The notes beneath the pieces were generated by a model that searched no databases, was not told the DNA's origin, and saw only the letters and a program-made list of their open reading frames with translations. Positions 43,705 to 52,788 of a stretch of 64,000 bases of DNA are shown in pieces. The DNA is from JAPOXR01 sp965219635. GTDB lineage: Bacteria > Pseudomonadota > Alphaproteobacteria > Rhodobacterales > Rhodobacteraceae. Numbering within the stretch: the stretch's first letter is position 1; each line of letters starts with the position of its first letter. A program made the translations under genes and the position numbers. The stretch is taken from positions 1,674,001 through 1,738,000 of the forward strand of contig OZ244783.1 in assembly GCA_965219635.1 (NCBI GenBank), in the 5' to 3' direction.

Positions 43705-44682
43705 CTACTCGAGCATCGCATCCACCTCGACATCCGGAACGGCCTCCACGAGCGCCGATGCGTCAAATTGCGCAAGGAAATCGTATGGCTCGATCTTGTC
43801 GGCTGCCAACAGGAATTCGTACTTGGCCTTCAGGCTGGACATGGACGATGGACCAAACGTCAAGCCATATCTTTGCTGACTGATGACATTCCTTATCTGC
43901 GGCTCATCTCCACCGATCCTCTCGGCAAGCAGGTTCGCCGCTCCGTCAATGTCGCTGTTCATGAATTCAGCGGCCTTCTGGTACGCTCGCAAGGTCCTGA
44001 CAACCAAATCCCGGTTGTCCCTGTAAAAGTCCTTCAACACAACGATAGGCGCTGTAACCGTTTGACTGACGATGCTGTCGTCATCAATGAACTTCCAGGC
44101 AGCGTCGGCATCAATCGTGGCGACGCCTTCTCCCCAGATCCAGGCATAATCCAGACGGCCAGCCTTCATTGCTCCGACGATCTCAAAGAGACTGGTAAAG
44201 TCAACCAGTTCGGTATCGTCATCGGGCGACAGTCCAAGCTGTTTTACATGCTCGCGAGTCACGAATTCCTGAGCGGTGCCCGTAGCGACGCCAATCCTTT
44301 TTCCTTTGAGGTCATCAGGCAGTTCAAGATCGGCATTCACATAGAGCTTGTGCCATCCAGGAAGCGGCTCGGCCGAGATGCCTGGAGACATGATATTCCC
44401 GGCTGCAAATCTTGTCAGAAGCGGGAATCCGATCACAACACCGAAATCGGCATTTCCCGCAAGGACGGCATCGACGGTATCGATCCCGTAAGAGTAAGTT
44501 TGAATTATCGGCTCAATGCCTTCGTCCTGCAAAAACCCCTTCTCAGCCGCAATGATTGCGAGTGCTCCCATTGCATAGCCATCAGTCGCATAACGGACTC
44601 TGTCTTGAGCACTGGCGAACGCGGACGACAACACCAACGCCGCGAACGTCATCACGGCCACTTTCAGCTTGCTCTGTAACAT
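43705..44682 (-). CDS. Periplasmic ABC substrate-binding protein (SsuA/TauA/NMT1 type)
   Basis: 325 residues from ATG 44680-44682, after GAGAAGGA. The signal peptide is clear (VAVMTFAALVLSSAFASAQ, cleavage near residue 26). The mature protein has the NMT1/SsuA pattern: VRYATDGYAMGALAIIAAEKGFL, VDAVLAGNADFGVVIGF and KGKRIGVATGTAQEF. Together with the two following ABC genes and the sulfatases it probably imports an organosulfate. The ligand is inferred. Confidence 0.88.
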   Translation of the reverse strand: MLQSKLKVAVMTFAALVLSSAFASAQDRVRYATDGYAMGALAIIAAEKGFLQDEGIEPIIQTYSYGIDTVDAVLAGNADFGVVIGFPLLTRFAAGNIMSPGISAEPLPGWHKLYVNADLELPDDLKGKRIGVATGTAQEFVTREHVKQLGLSPDDDTELVDFTSLFEIVGAMKAGRLDYAWIWGEGVATIDADAAWKFIDDDSIVSQTVTAPIVVLKDFYRDNRDLVVRTLRAYQKAAEFMNSDIDGAANLLAERIGGDEPQIRNVISQQRYGLTFGPSSMSSLKAKYEFLLAADKIEPYDFLAQFDASALVEAVPDVEVDAMLE

Positions 44683-45419
44683 GCTTCTATTCCTTCTCCC
44701 TGTTTGTTGGATCACTAACACAAGCTCAGCTGCCGCCAGCCATTGATCATACTGGAGCGCGAGGTATCCGGTTACGCAAATCTAGACTGCCGGGAGTCTT
44801 GCAAGATTGGCAAGTTGAGATCAAGCAGGAACGATAAGCAGCTTTGAACGGTTCAGCGTCTTGCCAGGACTCCCAAAAAGCCGGGCCTCAGCACTGCGGT
44901 GGCTGGCGCGACTCCGGAAAACGAGATTGGGAAATCCAGGCCGAGCGTCGCCGATCGCCAACAATTGCAGGCCTGTTCAAGGAAATTGGGCCTTACCGGA
45001 AACCACAATCCAAGGGGTACAAGGCGTATCAGTCAGCCGGTGGATAGGGCAGCACGCCCCCGGCCAAATAGGCTGCTGAATTGCCCTGCACAACAAAAAC
45101 ATGGTGCGGCACGGATTCCGATTTCATGATCGTGAAGAATAACATTGCAACCCGCTTTACGCCTGTCGTCCGGCAGGTTGACACCTGCACCAAGGCTGCT
45201 GACACCTGCCATTTGGCTATGCATATGATCCCCGATTGCTCCTCATGGCAGGATAAGTCCGCAAGCAATCCGAAAAACCTCACGTAGATGCCGGCAGGTG
45301 TGGAGTTCCCCACCTCCACAGTTGCACCACAACACCGACGAGGTTTCCCGTTGACAGGTTCGCACTGGTGTGGTCACGCTTACGATTGTCCATTGATCTA
45401 GAGAATTGGAGCAATTCCT
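44683..45419. other. Divergent intergenic region of the sulfatase/ABC module
   Basis: About 740 bp with no supported gene. It must carry the divergent promoters for the ABC-sulfatase operon and the second sulfatase. No clear operator, RNA gene or repeat was recognised. Confidence 0.35.
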
Positions 45420-46877
45420 TTGAGTCGGCGCCCCAATATTCTGATGATTTGCACAGATCAGCAGCGCACAGACACGCTTGGATGCTATGGCAATGGCCTG
45501 GTTTCGACCCCCAATATCGATCGGCTTGCATCAGAGAGCGCCCTGTTCGAGAACGCATTTGTTCAAAGTCCGATTTGTTCACCCAGCCGCGGCAGCTTCC
45601 TCACTGGCCGCTATCCTCGAACCACAGGGTTGCGGCAGAATGGTCAGATAATCCCGGCAACCGAAAAGCCGATATCCCGGTTGGCCGCTGACGCCGGATA
45701 TATTGCTGGCCTTGTCGGCAAGTTTCATCTTGCGCCAGGGGCGCCGGAGGTCGCAACTTCGACAGAACCCAGAATTGCTGATGGCTTCAGCGAGTTCAAT
45801 TGGGCGCAAGCGCCGACCGATCTATGGGAATTGAATTCCGATTACACACGCTTTCTGGCCGATAAGGGCCTTCAATATAATGCACCGCCTCACGAACTGT
45901 CACCGTGGGTCAAGCACGGAATGCCAGAGCATGCGACTGAGGCCGCCTGGTGTGCCACGCGCGCCACGGAGTTCATATCCAGGCAGGGGCAGGCAGAGGC
46001 GCCTTGGTTCTACCTCGCCAACATTTACGCGCCGCATCACCCCTTCGACCCGCCGCCTTCGTTTCTGAGGCCTTACCTTGACAGGCTTGACGACATTCCA
46101 TTGCCCGAGGCAATGGATGACGATCTCAAGACAAAGACCCACTACCAGCGAGTGGACACCGATGGAGCGTACGGTCAGGTTGAAGGATTTCTTGGAGGGT
46201 TTGGCCGGAACCAGATGCGCGAAATCGATCACAAGATGGTCAAGGCAGCGTATTGGGCAATGTGCGAGCATGTCGACCAACAGGTCGGAAGGATGCTGTC
46301 GGCGCTTGATGAAACCGGTCAGGCGAACGACACCATTGTAGTCTATATGTCTGACCATGGTGAGATGATGGGCGATCATGGGATTTATCTGAAGGGGCCG
46401 TACTTTTACGATGCCGCTATCCGTGTGCCGCTATTGATCCGGTTCCCAGGGCGTGTGAAACCAAAACGGTATGACGGCCTGTTTGAATTGGTTCATCTGG
46501 CGCCGACACTTATGGAAGCAATTGACGTGCCGCTACATCCGGGCATGCAGGGTAAATCAGTTTATGATTGTCTAGTGGATGACCAAGGTCCGTTCCGGGC
46601 TGACGAGTCAATCTACTGCGAATATTACAATGCCATGCCCTACCATAATGATCCGACAGCCCAGTTGACCATGTTGCGCACCGACACGCACAAGATAGTG
46701 GTTGACCATGCGTACGACGACGGGGAACTCTACGATTTGATTGATGACCCTCTCGAAACAAACAATCTCTGGAGAGACACCGGCCATTTGCCCTTGAAGG
46801 CGGAACTCTTGACAAAACTCACTCACCGTATGGCGTTCACGGCTGATCCACTCCCTCAGCGCCTTTCGGAATGGTAG
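45420..46877 (+). CDS. Type I Cys-sulfatase (second copy)
   Basis: 485 residues from TTG 45420 (ATG is absent and the family start RRPNILMICTDQQR fits). The signature CSPSR (Cys53) is present, as are VYMSDHGEMMGDHGI and KTHYQRVDTDGAY. It is only distantly related to the sulfatase at 40722. No signal peptide. It is divergent from the ABC operon, suggesting shared control of organosulfate use. A separate formylglycine-generating enzyme is required but is not in the window. Confidence 0.88.
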   Translation: MSRRPNILMICTDQQRTDTLGCYGNGLVSTPNIDRLASESALFENAFVQSPICSPSRGSFLTGRYPRTTGLRQNGQIIPATEKPISRLAADAGYIAGLVGKFHLAPGAPEVATSTEPRIADGFSEFNWAQAPTDLWELNSDYTRFLADKGLQYNAPPHELSPWVKHGMPEHATEAAWCATRATEFISRQGQAEAPWFYLANIYAPHHPFDPPPSFLRPYLDRLDDIPLPEAMDDDLKTKTHYQRVDTDGAYGQVEGFLGGFGRNQMREIDHKMVKAAYWAMCEHVDQQVGRMLSALDETGQANDTIVVYMSDHGEMMGDHGIYLKGPYFYDAAIRVPLLIRFPGRVKPKRYDGLFELVHLAPTLMEAIDVPLHPGMQGKSVYDCLVDDQGPFRADESIYCEYYNAMPYHNDPTAQLTMLRTDTHKIVVDHAYDDGELYDLIDDPLETNNLWRDTGHLPLKAELLTKLTHRMAFTADPLPQRLSEW

Positions 46878-46959
46878 TCAATTGCCGACCGAAATGATTG
46901 GCCGCTGAGCGCCCATCATAACCTGTCTGGCACTTCTCATGCGCGGCCAATTGCAGGTT

Positions 46960-46977
46960 CCTCTCGCTTGCGAGAGG
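46960..46977. terminator. Hairpin with CTTG loop between convergent genes
   Basis: CCTCTCG-CTTG-CGAGAGG is a perfect stem with a stable CUUG-type tetraloop, placed between the convergent sulfatase and acyl-CoA dehydrogenase genes. U-tracts are weak on both sides, so it may be a modest bidirectional terminator or a 3'-end stabilising structure. Confidence 0.5.
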
Positions 46978-47077
46978 TGTGCGTTTGCCCTACGCAATTC
47001 TGCCTTGCAGTGAGCATTGACTGAAAAATGTTGCCCGGCCGTATTGCCAAGGCTGAGGAGATCCGGCGCAGCCGCGA

Positions 47078-48283
47078 TCAATCCTGTCCGTCCCAGCAAT
47101 AGAAGTCCTGGCCGTCCCTATCGAGGTGACGGCAGACCAGCATCTTGTGCACTTCGTCAGCGCCGTCAACCAACCGCGCCTGCCGGGCGTAGCGATAGAT
47201 CCACTCCAGTACCGTGTCTTTCGAATACCCGCGCGCTCCGTTTAACTGGATGGCGACATCGGCGGCCTTGTGCAAGAGGTTCGCCACATGGATCTTTGCC
47301 ATAGACACTTCCTTTTGCGCATATCCGCCGCGGTCAATCTCCCAAGCAGCCTTCATCACAAGAAGCCGTCCAATCTCAATCTGCATGGCAAGGTTGCCAA
47401 GCATAACCTGCACACTTTCCCGGTCAGCCAGCCTGACACCAAAGCCCATGCGGATGCCGGCATATTCACGGGCAATCTCTACACATCGTCGGGAGAGGCC
47501 CAACCAGCGCATGCAATGGGTCAGCCGCGCCGGCCCAAGGCGTGCCTGTGTAACCTTCATTCCCCTGCCCGGCCCGATCAGGATGTTCTCATCCGGAATC
47601 CGCAACCCGTTGAACCTGAGTTCGCAATGGCCTCCGTGCTCTTCCGGCCCCATGATCGGAATGCGGCGCTCGATTTCCCAGCCGGGATCGTCGCTGTGGA
47701 ACAGGAATGCCGTATGACCGCGTCGCGGGTCATCCGAGGTTCGCGCAATCAGGATGAAATGCGCTGCCCCCTCGGCTCCGGTTATGAACCATTTGTGGCC
47801 GTTGATCACGTATTCGGTGCCGTCGCGTCTGGCTACGGTCTGCATCATCCCGGGATCTGAACCGCTACCTGGATGAGGCTCGGTCATTGCAAACGCCGAA
47901 CGGGCATTGCCTTCGGCGATCGGCCTGAGCCAGCGCTCCTTCTGCTCTTGGGTCCCCAGCGCCTCAAGCACCATCATGTTGCCGTCATCGGGCGCAGCAC
48001 AGTTGAAGGTAACGGGACCGAAAATTGAGCGGTTCATTGCCTCGTAGCAAACCGCCATTCCCACCTTGCCAATTCCCAATCCGCCGTTTTCGGGCTTGAG
48101 TTGCAGGCACCAAAGCCCTTCCTGCCTCGCCTTGGCGCGTAAACGTGCAAGCAGTCCCAGCGAGATATTCTCATGCGCATCGTAGGAAGCAGGATTGCCT
48201 TCCAACGGGATCAAGTGTTCCTCGACAAAAGCCGCAATGCGGCTGCGTAGTTCGGCGACTTGCGGGGAGACGGTAAAGTCCAT
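47078..48283 (-). CDS. Acyl-CoA dehydrogenase family protein
   Basis: 401 residues. Family features: SAFAMTEPHPGSGSDPG and VINGHKWFITGAE flavin contacts, IQLNGARGYSKDTVLEWIYRYARQARLVDGADEVHKM at the C-terminus. It uses FAD to introduce an alpha-beta double bond in an acyl-CoA. Last gene of a same-strand run with a TPP enzyme, a CoA ligase and a GntR regulator. Confidence 0.9.
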   Translation of the reverse strand: MDFTVSPQVAELRSRIAAFVEEHLIPLEGNPASYDAHENISLGLLARLRAKARQEGLWCLQLKPENGGLGIGKVGMAVCYEAMNRSIFGPVTFNCAAPDDGNMMVLEALGTQEQKERWLRPIAEGNARSAFAMTEPHPGSGSDPGMMQTVARRDGTEYVINGHKWFITGAEGAAHFILIARTSDDPRRGHTAFLFHSDDPGWEIERRIPIMGPEEHGGHCELRFNGLRIPDENILIGPGRGMKVTQARLGPARLTHCMRWLGLSRRCVEIAREYAGIRMGFGVRLADRESVQVMLGNLAMQIEIGRLLVMKAAWEIDRGGYAQKEVSMAKIHVANLLHKAADVAIQLNGARGYSKDTVLEWIYRYARQARLVDGADEVHKMLVCRHLDRDGQDFYCWDGQD

Positions 48284-48388
48284 TGTTCCTCACAATACTG
48301 AAAGAAGATTTCTGCCTTCGACCACCACGACGGCTCTGTCACACAGGTCTTGCGAACAGATACGAACAGCTGGTGCAAGAGATCAAGC

Positions 48389-50122
48389 TCATGCGGATTC
48401 CCGGCGCTTACGTTCCGCGTCATCCCAGGCAGTCAGCGGCTGAAAATCGGGCACAAATCCCAGCCCCTTCTTGGCATCCGAGGAAACGGCGCCTTGGGAC
48501 GTCACCACATCAATGACAGCCGGCGCATTTTCGAGACCCCGGCGGACCGCATTCGCAAGTTCCTCCGGATCTTCCACGCGCTCTCCGTGTGCGCCAAGGC
48601 ACCTGGCCATGCCCGCATAGTCTGAGTGGCGAAGAACCGTTCCGACAACCCGGCCTCCATAATTGGCTTCCTGATCGTAGCGCTCGATGTTCCAGGCAGC
48701 GTTGTTGGATACGATGAACACCGCCTTTGCCCCGTGGCGAACGGCTGTGTCGATCTCCATGGCGTTTATTCCGTAGGCACCGTCACCATTGACGGAGATT
48801 ACCTGCCGTCCTGGAAAGGCAAGTGCCGCTGCCACGGCAAATGGAACTCCAACGCCTAGGCAGCCGAAAGCGCCAGCATCAAGATAGGTCGAGGCGGACA
48901 GGCCGACCCGCGCAAAACTGAGAAGGTCTCCTCCATCCGCGACCGCGATGTAGTCGCTCGCTGCAACTTCGCGCAGCGCGGCAAATATCGCCATCGGATG
49001 AATCTTCCCATCGCTGCCCAGGCAGGGCACCGGATCCCTTTCTCCCTTGGCGATACGTTCCCTGTGTTTTCGGCGCAATCCATTGAGCCAGCCAGTGTCA
49101 CGCTCCCCGGCGTCATTGCCGAGTGCGTCAGTCAATGCGTCAAGGGCCAAATCAACCGAGGCCAGTATTTCCGGCGAGCCGCGCCTGTTGTCCAACAGTT
49201 CACCATCATTGTCCGCGAGCCGCATGAATTGCGCCTCCGGAAATACGGCGGGGGATCCGTAGCCAAGCTGATAGTCGAGCTTGCGCCCTATCGTAATGAC
49301 AAGATCGGCCTTGGCCATCGCAGCAGCGCGAACCGCGCCAACGAATGCTGGATGGTCTGCTGGAACAAGTCCGCGGCTTTCTTGTGTATCAAGATAGAGC
49401 GCAGCCGCGACATCAAGGAACCGCACGAGCGGCGCTCCGGCATTGCGAGATCCGCGGCCGCTGACAACGAGCGGTCGCTTGGCATTGCGGATTGCCGCAA
49501 CTGCCTCGGCCACTCTTTGCGGCTCTGGAGGTAACCGCCTTTGCGGTTTCGGATCGATCCAGTCTTGCAGGACAAGGCCCGCTGGAAGCCGCGTCCGCAA
49601 TACGTCTGTGGGTATTTCGATATAGCTTGGGCCAGGCTCTCCAAGCGCGCCGAACGCCCGGGCAACCGCTTCGTCGAGTTCTCGAAGAACTTGTTCCGGA
49701 ACGCGCGCCGTTTGCGAATAACGCGACACCGGCCGCATGATATCAACATGCGGTATATCCTGAAGGGGACCCATATTGGCTTGCGGCCGGGATGTGCAGC
49801 CGCCAATCAGGAGAACCGGAGCTCGCGCCAACGATGCGTTGGCAATTGCGGTTACACAGTTCGTCACGCCCGGTCCCGCTGTTGCCATCGCCACGCCCAG
49901 CCCACCTGTCAATTCGGCGTGGGCATGCGCCATATGGACAGCTGCACCCTCGTCGCGCACATCAATGATTTCAATGCCGCGTTTGGCAACATGATCCCAG
50001 ACCGGCTGAATGTGCCCCCCTTGCAGCCCGAAAATGCGGCGTACTCCCCGCCTCTCCAGAACCAGAGCAATCCAGGCGGCAACACTGTCTTTATCGCGGT
50101 TAAGGTCTTGGCGGTCGGTCAT
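48389..50122 (-). CDS. Thiamine diphosphate-dependent enzyme (acetolactate synthase/acyl-CoA lyase-like)
   Basis: 577 residues from ATG 50120-50122; the longer open frame upstream overlaps the ligase gene and is rejected. N-terminal Pyr domain with catalytic Glu in VRDEGAAVHMAHAHAELTG; central domain KRPLVVSGRGSRNAG; C-terminal PP domain with the ThDP/Mg motif VNGDGAYGINAMEIDTA...SNNAAWN. Presence with a CoA ligase and acyl-CoA dehydrogenase hints at a 2-hydroxyacyl-CoA or 2-oxo acid substrate, but oxalyl-CoA decarboxylase and acetolactate synthase-like roles are not excluded. Confidence 0.82.
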   Translation of the reverse strand: MTDRQDLNRDKDSVAAWIALVLERRGVRRIFGLQGGHIQPVWDHVAKRGIEIIDVRDEGAAVHMAHAHAELTGGLGVAMATAGPGVTNCVTAIANASLARAPVLLIGGCTSRPQANMGPLQDIPHVDIMRPVSRYSQTARVPEQVLRELDEAVARAFGALGEPGPSYIEIPTDVLRTRLPAGLVLQDWIDPKPQRRLPPEPQRVAEAVAAIRNAKRPLVVSGRGSRNAGAPLVRFLDVAAALYLDTQESRGLVPADHPAFVGAVRAAAMAKADLVITIGRKLDYQLGYGSPAVFPEAQFMRLADNDGELLDNRRGSPEILASVDLALDALTDALGNDAGERDTGWLNGLRRKHRERIAKGERDPVPCLGSDGKIHPMAIFAALREVAASDYIAVADGGDLLSFARVGLSASTYLDAGAFGCLGVGVPFAVAAALAFPGRQVISVNGDGAYGINAMEIDTAVRHGAKAVFIVSNNAAWNIERYDQEANYGGRVVGTVLRHSDYAGMARCLGAHGERVEDPEELANAVRRGLENAPAVIDVVTSQGAVSSDAKKGLGFVPDFQPLTAWDDAERKRRESA

Positions 50123-50159
50123 CGGGTGACTCCTGGATTGACCAGAACTGGGCAGCGCA

Positions 50160-51716
50160 TCACTTCGTCCCGGCCAGCATGTCCTGCAGGACACGATGAA
50201 GGATCTTGCCGGTGGTGTTTCGAGGCATCTCGTCCGGTCGAAGAAATGCAATTGTGCGGGGCCGCTTGTACCCGGCAAGCCGGCCCTTCGACCATTCGAG
50301 CAGTTCCTCGGCCGAGGGATTGGCGCCTTTCCGCAGCACCACCGCAGCGGCCACCCGCTCTCCCCACTTGTTGTCTGGACAGCCAACGACCGCCACATCG
50401 GACACCGCAGGATGAGCTGACAAGACACTTTCAACTTCGGAGGGGAAGATGTTCTCGCCGCCGGAAATGATCATGTTCTTCTTGCGGTCGATGAGCCGTA
50501 TGAACCCTTCGGAGTCACGTAGCGCCATGTCCCCGACAGTCAGATAGTCACCCCTATGTGCCTCCGCAGTTCGTTCGGGAGAGTTCCAGTATCCGTCAAA
50601 TGCATAGGGGCTGCAGGAAAACAGCTCGCCCGGCTCCCCGTCAGGGACCTCAATTCCGTCCTCGTCGAGAAGCCTGATTGGAGCTGAGCCCACGACCTCG
50701 CGCCCGACAGTTCCCAGATGATCAAACTGCTCAATAGGGTGCAGCATGGTTACCCATCCGGCTTCGGTTGAGCCATAGAGTTCGAACAGCCCCGAATTCG
50801 GGAACATCTCCATTACCGCGCGCTTGGTCTCCGCACGGGCTGGCGCCGACGATATCATCAGCTTCTCTACCCGCTCAAAACCGTCCGATCCAAGATTGGC
50901 AGCAGGAACATCCAGCATCATCGTAAAGTGTGTTGGCACGAGCGACGTGAAGGTCGTTCCCATCCGGCCGATTGTCCGAAGACATAAGGCCGGATCGAAG
51001 CTGGCACGCGAGAATATCGTTACTGTTGCCCCGATGGACAGAAAAGCGGAGAAGAAATTGAGTGAATTGGCATGGCACATGGGCATGACCAGCAGGGCGT
51101 CGTCCCTGCGCTTCAGGCCGAGTTCGACCTGCGTCATGAATGCCAGCATGGCCATGCCCCGGTGCCCGCGGATTGCGCCCTTCGGCCGTCCGGTGGTGCC
51201 CGAAGTGTACATGAGACACCAGGGATCGCCTTCACCGACCGCAATGTCCGGTTCCACTGTGTTGGCATCCGCCAGCAGCGCCTCATAGGAGCGCCAGCCG
51301 GTCGGCGCTGCCCCACCAATTTGGATGAAATTGGTGGAGGGGACCGGCAATCTGTCCCGCATTTCGTCGGCAATCCCGGCCAGAGTGTCTTCCGCGATAA
51401 CTGCCGACACGTCGCAATCCTCGCAAATCGACAGCGCCTCATCGGCGGTCAGACGGAAATTGATGGGCACCGCCACCAGCCCTGACTTTGCCACCGCAGT
51501 GTAGATCTCGGCCCATTCGACGCGGTTGCAAGCGAGTATGGCAACGCGATCGCCCTTGGCCAGGCCAAGCCCGGCCAGCCCATTGGCGAGTCTGCAGGCT
51601 CGCTCGTTCCATTGGCGATAGGTCATGGCTCGCTCAAGATCGCGCGCGCCGATGCGATTAGGCTGAAGCCTCGCGTGCGCACTCAGCATCTGTCCTGCGT
51701 TGAGTAGTGGGTTCAT
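50160..51716 (-). CDS. AMP-dependent acyl-CoA synthetase/ligase
   Basis: 518 residues of the ANL superfamily. P-loop YTSGTTGRPKGAIRGH; A5 motif FELYGSTEAGW; A7 YLTVGDMA; A8 IDRKKNMIISGGENIFPSEVE; and the A10 lysine in RNTTGKILH. It activates a carboxylic acid as acyl-AMP and then acyl-CoA. It lies 37 bp upstream of the TPP enzyme gene, in the same operon. The acid is unknown. Confidence 0.9.
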   Translation of the reverse strand: MNPLLNAGQMLSAHARLQPNRIGARDLERAMTYRQWNERACRLANGLAGLGLAKGDRVAILACNRVEWAEIYTAVAKSGLVAVPINFRLTADEALSICEDCDVSAVIAEDTLAGIADEMRDRLPVPSTNFIQIGGAAPTGWRSYEALLADANTVEPDIAVGEGDPWCLMYTSGTTGRPKGAIRGHRGMAMLAFMTQVELGLKRRDDALLVMPMCHANSLNFFSAFLSIGATVTIFSRASFDPALCLRTIGRMGTTFTSLVPTHFTMMLDVPAANLGSDGFERVEKLMISSAPARAETKRAVMEMFPNSGLFELYGSTEAGWVTMLHPIEQFDHLGTVGREVVGSAPIRLLDEDGIEVPDGEPGELFSCSPYAFDGYWNSPERTAEAHRGDYLTVGDMALRDSEGFIRLIDRKKNMIISGGENIFPSEVESVLSAHPAVSDVAVVGCPDNKWGERVAAAVVLRKGANPSAEELLEWSKGRLAGYKRPRTIAFLRPDEMPRNTTGKILHRVLQDMLAGTK

Positions 51717-51737
51717 GCGATGGCCCGCAAAGCTGAG

Positions 51738-52445
51738 TCAGCAGTCTGAATGCTTGACAGGGCCGATGGCATCGTTCCTGCGAAGTTTGGCAGACAGGTT
51801 CTCGCAGGCCCGAATACCGTGCTCGACAGCGAGTGATTCGGCACGAACAGGATCGCCAGTCGCGGCTGCGTCCAGGATACAGGCGTGCTGGCGCCAAATC
51901 TCTTCCGGCAGCTCGGCGTGTCGCAGCACTTCGCCCATTGCCCTGCGCAGAAACCGCCAATGAGTTTCTGCCGTACGCGATAACAGTGGATTGCCCGAAG
52001 CTTCATAGAGCAGTTCGTGGAATGCCGCATCGTGGCGTACCAGATCGGAAACGTTGCCTCTGAGGACCGCCTGTTTGCCCAACTTGATTATTCGCTTGCC
52101 GCGCCGGGATATGTCCCTGCTGATGTCCTTGTCGTCCCTGGCCCGCGCTGCGGCCATACGGGCCGCGAGGCCATCAAGCGCGGCGCGGATATCGTAGTGG
52201 TGACGCATCAGATCAATATCCAGGCGCGTGACCTGAAGTCCCCGGCGGCCAATCTCTTCCACCATACGATCCGACTTGAGTAGTGCCATCGCCTGCTGGA
52301 CGGGTTGCCGCGACACTCCGAGTCGCATTGCCAGTTTTTCCTGCACCAGATGCGCGCCAGCTGGCAGCTTGCCGTTGCAGATCTCATCAACAATCACGTC
52401 GTAGACTTGCTGAGCCAGGCTGGGATGGGCTTGAATGAGCTTCAT
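51738..52445 (-). CDS. GntR-family regulator (FCD/FadR type)
   Basis: 235 residues. N-terminal winged HTH (about 8-75: LAQQVYDVIVDEICNGKLPAG, then EKLAMRLGVSRQPVQQAMALL) and a C-terminal all-helical FCD ligand domain with HDAAFHELLYEASGNPLL, whose Asp/His residues bind metal. Heading the ligase-TPP-dehydrogenase operon on the same strand, it is probably its ligand-controlled repressor and autoregulator. A 7-bp repeat lies immediately upstream of its ATG. Confidence 0.9.
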   Translation of the reverse strand: MKLIQAHPSLAQQVYDVIVDEICNGKLPAGAHLVQEKLAMRLGVSRQPVQQAMALLKSDRMVEEIGRRGLQVTRLDIDLMRHHYDIRAALDGLAARMAAARARDDKDISRDISRRGKRIIKLGKQAVLRGNVSDLVRHDAAFHELLYEASGNPLLSRTAETHWRFLRRAMGEVLRHAELPEEIWRQHACILDAAATGDPVRAESLAVEHGIRACENLSAKLRRNDAIGPVKHSDC

Positions 52446-52788
52446 ATTTGAATTCCGAATTCAGAATTCTGATTACAAGCGTCAGAAGAGGTTGTCAAAC
52501 TCGGCTTGCATTCACTTTCCTCGGTCCTGTCAGGATGCGGAGTCGGCCCCACCGGTGCAGCGCCATTCTTCAGCCCGTGCATCGGCAAATCTCGTTCAAC
52601 CCAAGTTCCGCAAAACGCCGGCAGGCCAGAGCCTGCGCCAACCCCTCTGTCACGTTTTAGCCACCCTCCCCCACCATTCCCGCACGATCGCTTCCATCAA
52701 CCTATTTGGGTCAGGAATGCTCACTGCAATGAGGCATGGCATTAATGGATCAGATCAGAAAACACGGAATGCCTTCGCCTTCGGGTGA
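52446..52788. other. Intergenic region between gntR and the PcfJ-like gene
   Basis: Divergent promoter region. Apart from the GAATTCN repeats nothing is recognised; short open frames have no family match. Confidence 0.35.
52449..52469. repeat. Three-copy 7-bp GAATTCN repeat with embedded palindrome in gntR leader
   Basis: GAATTC occurs at 52450-52455, 52457-52462 and 52464-52469, exactly 7 bp apart. The first two form the 15-bp palindrome TGAATTC-C-GAATTCA. The array begins 4 bp upstream of the gntR start codon and would overlap its ribosome site. A regulator bound there would block both transcription and initiation. Confidence 0.6.
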
